Source: Leptospirillum sp037442005
Lineage (GTDB): Bacteria > Nitrospirota > Leptospirillia > Leptospirillales > Leptospirillaceae
DNA: 23,547 bases
Assembly (NCBI GenBank): GCA_037442005.1
Contig: JBBIRA010000029.1
Span: 1 to 23,547 of the forward strand
Reading direction: 5' to 3'
The position numbers and the translations under genes are program-made. Positions 19,724 through 23,547 of the stretch are shown here, piece after piece. Below the pieces are notes generated by a model, which saw only the letters and a list, made by a program, of their open reading frames with translations, was not told where the DNA came from and made no database searches. Each line of letters opens with the position of its first letter. Position 1 is the first letter of the stretch.

Positions 19724-20134
19724 ATGATCGGGGGAGCTATGGGTCGTTCTGCCGCGGAAAATGCGAAGAAAGTTCTTTTTGTGATTGAAGATTCTCCGAC
19801 CGACCATCTGCGGGCCTTTGAAGCGATGCGAATGGCCTTGGGGTTCTCGGTAACCCATCACGGAATGAAAATTCTTTTAAGGGGGAGAGGTGTGCTGGCT
19901 CTTCGGGAAGTGCATCCGGGACTGATTTCGCTTCCCCCGGAGCTGGTCGAAGTCCTGCCGTTACTGGGAGATCTGTCGGTCGGTCTTTTTGCCGATGCCG
20001 ACAGTGTCCGTTTGTATTTGCCCGGAAAATCCCTGCCCGGGGGGGTGAGCCTTCTTTCAGAGGAAGAAGTCGTACATTTGCTGGGAGAGTCGGATCTTGT
20101 TCTTGGGTTCTGGAGCCGGGGGAAGGTCGCATGA
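19724..20134 (+). CDS. DsrF/TusC-like protein without cysteine
   Basis: Starts at 19724 or 19739 are possible; the second has GGGGGAG only 2 nt before it, the first lies 8 nt after the upstream stop and may be coupled. From 19724 the protein has 136 residues. KKVLFVIEDSPTDHLRAFEAMRMALGFS is the DsrE-fold first strand and helix, close in pattern to the preceding protein, and LGDLSVGLFADADSVRLY and LSEEEVVHLLGESDLVLGF match the later strands. It has no cysteine; in TusC/DsrF the cysteine is not essential, so it may be structural. The 3' end overlaps the next gene by 4 nt. Confidence 0.65.
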   Translation: MIGGAMGRSAAENAKKVLFVIEDSPTDHLRAFEAMRMALGFSVTHHGMKILLRGRGVLALREVHPGLISLPPELVEVLPLLGDLSVGLFADADSVRLYLPGKSLPGGVSLLSEEEVVHLLGESDLVLGFWSRGKVA

Positions 20135-20400
20135 CTTCAAACCGTCTTCTTCTGCTGACCGTTTTTCCCCCTCCAGAGGCCTTTTTTTTGGTAAGAGACC
20201 AGGTCGGGAAGGATGAAGAGCCCGCGATTGTCCTTCTGGCGGGGGAAGGGGTTCGCAATCATTTCAGCGACTCATCCAGGACCTATTTTCTCGAGACCGA
20301 TCTGGCGGGAAGAGGAATTGTTCCCGGCGAAGGGGCTCTTTCCGATGATGAGGGGGCACTGCTTCTGCTTTCTGCATCATCTGTCATGACCTTTACCTAG
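20131..20400 (+). CDS. DsrH/TusB-like protein without the conserved cysteine
   Basis: The ATG at 20131 overlaps the preceding stop (ATGA). The 89-residue length and the order of motifs fit TusB/DsrH: an opening strand LLLLTVFPPPEAF, AIVLLAGEGVRN (compare the LLLLQDGV of TusB), TYFLETDLAGRGI (compare ALNEDLIARG) and LSDDEGALLLLSASSV at the end. DsrH/TusB normally carries a cysteine near residue 20; this protein has none at all. Position after DsrE- and DsrF-like genes supports the call. Function is inferred as the third subunit of a relay complex. Confidence 0.6.
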   Translation: MTSNRLLLLTVFPPPEAFFLVRDQVGKDEEPAIVLLAGEGVRNHFSDSSRTYFLETDLAGRGIVPGEGALSDDEGALLLLSASSVMTFT

Positions 20401-20412
20401 GTGGACTGACCT

Positions 20413-21225
20413 GTGGCCCTTACAAAAGGTTCCGCCGGACTTCGCCGACTGATTTTCCTGGTTTTCGTGTTTGTCGTCTTTTTTGGTTCCGCTTCTTTTC
20501 TTCTGTCCCCCTCAGTCATGAATCCCCAGGCGCAGGATGCCCGTCAGGTTCTTTGTCCTCCGGGGACGCCCGGACATTTTCTGGGATGTGACTTTCTGGG
20601 GAGAGACAATCTGGCGAGACTCCTGTCGGGGTCCACTGTTTCGTTGGGCATCGGGTTGTCGGTCGGGGTCCTTTCGACCCTGTTCGGCGCGGTCTGGGGA
20701 GTTGTTTCAGGTTCTTCCGGTGGAGTGACCGATCAGGTGATGATGCGTATCCTGGAAGTCTGGTTTGCGCTTCCTGAGCTTCTGATCGCGACCATTCTGC
20801 TTCTCCTTCTGGGCCATGGGGCTTTGGCGGTTGTTGTGGCATTGACCTTCGGGGGATGGATGGGTGTTGCCCGGGTGGTTAGGGGGGAGACGCTCAAGAT
20901 CCGGGAGCAGCTCTACATGGAAGCATCCCGTTCGATCGGAACGCCGCCGGTGCGGATGATCCTTCGCCATTTTCTTCCGAATCTGCTGCCGGTGATGGGT
21001 GTTCTTCTCCTGTTCAGAATCCCCGGTGGCATTCTGGGTGAGTCGACGCTCAGTTTTCTGGGGCTTGGCATTTCACCCCCACAGTCGAGCTGGGGGACTC
21101 TGGTGAATGAAGGATTCAAGGCGCTTCCGATGACTCCCTGGATGCTGGCCTGGCCCGCGATTGCGATTCTGACAACGCTTTTATCATTCCAGTGGCTGTC
21201 GCAGAAACTGGGTGAGCCCAAATGA
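20413..21225 (+). CDS. Dipeptide/oligopeptide-type ABC transporter permease (DppC/OppC-like)
   Basis: GTG 20413 has AGGTGG (20399-20404) at 8 nt. The 270-residue membrane protein opens with one transmembrane helix (RRLIFLVFVFVVFFGSASFLL), then the family motif LGCDFLGRDNLARLLSGSTVSLGIG (as LGTDxLGRDxxSRLxxGaRxSL), five more helices, and the EAA loop YMEASRSIGTPPVRMILRHFLPNLLP that contacts the ATPase. It forms the inner-membrane channel together with the next gene. It lies 12 nt after the DsrH-like stop. No ATPase or binding protein gene is in the operon as seen. Substrate unknown; peptides, nickel and similar small solutes are the family range. Confidence 0.92.
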   Translation: MALTKGSAGLRRLIFLVFVFVVFFGSASFLLSPSVMNPQAQDARQVLCPPGTPGHFLGCDFLGRDNLARLLSGSTVSLGIGLSVGVLSTLFGAVWGVVSGSSGGVTDQVMMRILEVWFALPELLIATILLLLLGHGALAVVVALTFGGWMGVARVVRGETLKIREQLYMEASRSIGTPPVRMILRHFLPNLLPVMGVLLLFRIPGGILGESTLSFLGLGISPPQSSWGTLVNEGFKALPMTPWMLAWPAIAILTTLLSFQWLSQKLGEPK

Positions 21226-22133
21226 AAAGGCTGTCGAGTCGCCTGATAGGCGTCGTCTTTCTTCTCTGGGCGGTCTTTACCCTGACGTTTTTCCTGTCGC
21301 GCTTCGCCCCGGGCAATCCCTTTCAGGGGGACCGGAAACTTCCTCCGGAAATCATGGCCAACCTTTTGGCCTATTACCATCTGGACCGCCCCCTTGGCGT
21401 TCAGTATCTTGAAGCCCTCAGACATGCCCTTCTTGGTGATTTCGGCGGGTCATTCAAAAATCCCGGTCTGTCTGTCAACGAGATGATTGCCCGGGCGCTT
21501 CCTGTTTCGTTGACACTGGGGGGTGTCGCCCTTCTTGAATCCCTTGTTTTTGCCCTCATTATTGGAATGGGGATCGCTCTTTGCGGAGCCAGAACCTCCG
21601 CGTTCTTAAAGACCTTTGCCACGTCACTGGTCGCCTTGCCGTCCTTTTTGCTGGCAACCGTGATGATTGCTGTTTTCTCAAGCAAGCTTGGCCTTTTGCC
21701 TCCAGCCCTGTGGGAAGGCTGGAGGTCATTGATCCTGCCCTCCCTGTCCATGAGCCTGGCTCCGGCGGGCTATCTCGCCCGCGTCTTTGCGACAAGTCTT
21801 GAAGAAACGCGCAGCAGTCCCTTCTATCAGGCAGCCAGGGGCCATGGGATTGCCTCCCGTTTCCTGCTGTTCAGGCATCTCATCGCGCCTTCGTTAAATG
21901 GCGTGGTGTCGATACTGGGGCCATTGGGGGCCTCTCTCCTGACAGGATCGTTTGTTGTGGAGTCCATTTTTGCCATCCCGGGGCTCGGGCGTGTTTTTGT
22001 CCTGTCGGTGATGAACAGGGATTACCCGTTGATTATGGGAACGACGATGGTGTACACGGTACTTCTGGCAGTGATGACGCTCGCGGGAGATTTTCTGGTG
22101 GAGCGGGTTGATCCCAGGATCAGGGCACTCTAG
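21222..22133 (+). CDS. Dipeptide/oligopeptide-type ABC transporter permease (DppB/OppB-like)
   Basis: The ATG overlaps the upstream stop by 4 nt (ATGA). The 303-residue protein has an N-terminal helix (LIGVVFLLWAVFTLTFFLSRFAPGNPF), the periplasmic segment LDRPLGVQYLEALRHALLGDFGGSF typical of DppB/OppB, and the EAA loop YQAARGHGIASRFLLFRHLIAPSL. The end, VVESIFAIPGLGRVFVLSVMNRDYPLIMGT, is also a family hallmark. Order C-before-B is the reverse of most dpp/opp operons. It closes the six-gene operon; a hairpin without T-tract follows. Confidence 0.93.
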   Translation: MKRLSSRLIGVVFLLWAVFTLTFFLSRFAPGNPFQGDRKLPPEIMANLLAYYHLDRPLGVQYLEALRHALLGDFGGSFKNPGLSVNEMIARALPVSLTLGGVALLESLVFALIIGMGIALCGARTSAFLKTFATSLVALPSFLLATVMIAVFSSKLGLLPPALWEGWRSLILPSLSMSLAPAGYLARVFATSLEETRSSPFYQAARGHGIASRFLLFRHLIAPSLNGVVSILGPLGASLLTGSFVVESIFAIPGLGRVFVLSVMNRDYPLIMGTTMVYTVLLAVMTLAGDFLVERVDPRIRAL

Positions 22134-22155
22134 CAGGTGCCGGAAGAAGCACCTG
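22134..22155. terminator. Hairpin between convergent genes
   Basis: CAGGTGC (22134-22140) pairs with GCACCTG (22149-22155) across an 8-nt loop directly after the DppB-like stop and 37 bp before the end of the convergent gene. Neither strand has a T-tract after it, so a bidirectional weak terminator or 3'-end stabiliser is the likely use. Confidence 0.35.
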
Positions 22156-22191
22156 GTGGTCTGTATCCACCCTTTCCTCCGGCGGGATCGG

Positions 22192-23217
22192 TCAATGGTA
22201 AAGAGGGTTCCAGAGGGCTTCTCCTTTCCGGGTGATGGATTCCACCACGTTGGGCAGGATCCCCTGTTTTTCCATCTGTTCAATCAGTTCCGAAAAAGAG
22301 GTCTGATGCTGACCAATGCGTCCGAGGGTGCTTTTTTGAATGGTATGAGCCGCATGGAAGATGGAAGCGGATTCTTTGCTTTTCCAGCGGCTTTTCCAGG
22401 TGACAAGCTCGTTGTCTGATCCGTCAGGGGGAGCGTAGTACATCTCGATCCCTTTCAGAAAGTCGTCCCGTTTCCTCCGGGAGGAAATAGGGAAGTTTTC
22501 GGCTTTCTGCTGACTGGTTCCCTTTTCGAAAGCGGCAAGGTCCGTAAAGTGGGTCCATCGTGCCAGATCTTCCACATCCTCTTCAGGGAGTTTCAGGTCA
22601 TTGGCAATCTGGGCTGCTCCCTGGGAAAGCCGCTCACGGAATCCCATGGGTTCTTCCCGGAAGCGTTCGAACGACTGGGAGAATGTGGTGATTTCGTACG
22701 GAGAGAGACTTGCAATCAGGGCAACCGATTCAAAAAGGGACATGTTCCCGATGAAGATTTCACGGAAGGAGACGATCGGTTTCTGGGTGATCACGGCCGC
22801 CTGAACAGCCAAAAGGGAGGTCGTGGTGACTTCAATATCCGAATGCCCCCCGAGTCCGATCGACGTAATCCCGAGCCGGATCTCGGGAAGCGTCTGGTCG
22901 TTCGAGCCGGGAAGTCTTCTGGGGCCGCCTTCCATGATTCTTGAGGCAACGATTCTTGCGCCTTCGGCGCTTGTCTCGGGTAAAAGGAGAATCTCGATAT
23001 CCGGTCCGAATTCAAAATAGATGTCGGGGGTCCTGACGTAGGGGGAAACGATGGTATCGAGGGAAACCGGCGTTTCTCCCTCCTGGGTTCTGACCACGGC
23101 GATCAGGGAGAGGTCCCGGCCGTAACGAAAAGCTCTCAGAACTTCCTTGGAAATTTCAGGATGTGAACGGACCCATTCAACAAGTGATTTGGTGCTTTGT
23201 GGCAAGAAGCTCGACAT
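22192..23217 (-). CDS. Unrecognised 341-residue cytoplasmic protein
   Basis: ATG 23217 has AAGGATGG upstream. No signal peptide or membrane helix is visible. Residues about 35-120 alternate strands and helices (LSLIAVVRTQEG, DIEILLLPETSAEGARIVASRIME, IRLGITSIG) in a way that recalls a degenerate GGDEF-like nucleotidyl cyclase fold, but the catalytic GGDEF sequence is absent. The middle (VALIASLSPYEITTFSQSFERFREEPMGFRERL...) is helical, and the end contains HAAHTIQKSTLGRIGQHQTSFSELIEQMEKQG. A signalling role is only a guess. It is transcribed away from the PLP enzyme gene, with a 164-bp divergent region between them. Confidence 0.75.
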   Translation of the reverse strand: MSSFLPQSTKSLVEWVRSHPEISKEVLRAFRYGRDLSLIAVVRTQEGETPVSLDTIVSPYVRTPDIYFEFGPDIEILLLPETSAEGARIVASRIMEGGPRRLPGSNDQTLPEIRLGITSIGLGGHSDIEVTTTSLLAVQAAVITQKPIVSFREIFIGNMSLFESVALIASLSPYEITTFSQSFERFREEPMGFRERLSQGAAQIANDLKLPEEDVEDLARWTHFTDLAAFEKGTSQQKAENFPISSRRKRDDFLKGIEMYYAPPDGSDNELVTWKSRWKSKESASIFHAAHTIQKSTLGRIGQHQTSFSELIEQMEKQGILPNVVESITRKGEALWNPLYH

Positions 23218-23263
23218 TCACCATCCTTTTTTAAAAGGGAACTCTTCTTGTTTGGGTTCAGTA

Positions 23264-23314
23264 TTGCCTGATTTGTTTCTGTTGATATTATGGAAGAATT
23301 CTTTGGCTTTGAAA
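23264..23314. promoter_or_regulatory. Overlapping divergent promoters
   Basis: On the plus strand TTGCCT (23264-23269) and TATTAT (23286-23291) are 16 bp apart, pointing to the PLP enzyme gene. On the minus strand TTTCAA (23314-23309) and TAATAT (23290-23285) are 18 bp apart, pointing to the 341-residue protein gene. The two -10 boxes overlap nearly completely, so the promoters could not be used at the same time. Both -35 boxes are imperfect. Confidence 0.4.
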
Positions 23315-23381
23315 AGTTACCGGAAGCCGGCCTCGGGCGATGAAGGGTAATGGTTGTTTTTTGTTCATTTAAGGAGAATAG

Positions 23382-23547
23382 ATGAAAGAAAAAAGTAATG
23401 AAAAAAGAAGGCAGAAAACAGAATGTATCCATTCTCCCGGACCGGAAGATCTATGGCGTGGACTGACGCCCCCTCTCTATCAGACCTCAACCTTCACGTT
23501 TCGGGATTTTGATCAGGTCGACCGTGTTCTGTCGGGGGAAGAGGAGG
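23382..23547 (+). CDS. Start of a Cys/Met-metabolism PLP-dependent enzyme, cut by the right edge
   Basis: ATG 23382 has AAGGAG (23371-23376) at 5 nt. Fifty-five codons are visible. After a charged N-terminal tail of about 20 residues comes GLTPPLYQTSTFTFRDFDQV, the opening motif of the cystathionine gamma-synthase/beta-lyase, methionine gamma-lyase and O-acetylhomoserine sulfhydrylase family (PPLYQTSTF). The reaction, C-S bond formation or cleavage in methionine or cysteine metabolism, cannot be narrowed since the PLP lysine and substrate-specific residues lie outside the window. The leader (about 85 nt) contains a possible TTACC/GGTAA stem (23317-23321, 23346-23350). Confidence 0.85.
   Translation, partial: MKEKSNEKRRQKTECIHSPGPEDLWRGLTPPLYQTSTFTFRDFDQVDRVLSGEEE

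Noticed and set aside
1..23547. CRISPR arrays, complete insertion sequences, prophage or toxin-antitoxin genes
   Set aside because: No regularly spaced direct repeats, transposase or integrase motifs, phage structural genes or recognisable toxin-antitoxin pairs were seen on either strand.

Overview
The window looks like a chromosomal segment of an acidophilic, iron-oxidising Leptospirillum-type bacterium (Nitrospirota). This is an inference from three things: moderately GC-rich DNA, a single-haem (CSFCH) outer-membrane-type protein that resembles the Leptospirillum Cyt572 class, and the mix of housekeeping genes. No database search was possible, so the organism call is tentative.

Layout. Positions 1-733 hold the start of a minus-strand gene running off the left edge, a cluster of inverted repeats, and a frameshifted minus-strand remnant. 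A tRNA-Leu(CAA) with its own sigma70-type promoter follows (734-891, minus). Positions 1026-6435 are plus-strand: a haem-bearing beta-barrel candidate; then a cytochrome c, an FAD/NAD oxidoreductase, rsmI and a nitrilase-family amidase in a tight series; then trmI, which seems to have its own promoter placed so that the mRNA would begin at the AUG. Positions 6557-8771 (minus) carry an IsdG-type haem monooxygenase, an MnmA-like PP-loop enzyme and a radical SAM protein, all overlapping or nearly so. Positions 8952-15312 (minus) are one long gene series: gamma carbonic anhydrase, sensor kinase, receiver-only response regulator, HtrA/Deg protease, ruvC, ruvA, ruvB. This would put envelope stress sensing and proteolysis on the same transcript as Holliday junction processing.

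Positions 15531-17126 (plus) hold a HAD hydrolase with an Asn in place of the second catalytic Asp, and a small Ser-rich secreted barrel protein ending at a clear terminator. A consensus promoter at 17228-17256 then drives a roughly 310-nt leader with a strong hairpin, before a seven-repeat Ycf48-like beta-propeller protein and a second terminator. Positions 18752-22133 form a six-gene plus-strand operon: an unknown anchored protein, three DsrE/DsrF/DsrH (TusD/C/B)-like proteins, and two dipeptide-type ABC permeases without their ATPases or binding protein. Positions 22192-23217 (minus) encode an unrecognised 341-residue protein. The right edge holds the start of a Cys/Met-metabolism PLP enzyme.

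The items most worth a second look are the DsrEFH-permease operon, where two of the three sulfur-relay subunits have no cysteine; the leaderless or near-leaderless start regions of trmI, the HAD gene and the DsrEFH operon; the 12-bp hairpin inside the apparent 5' end of ruvC; the carbonic anhydrase-two-component-HtrA-ruvCAB series; and the structured leader before the Ycf48-like gene.
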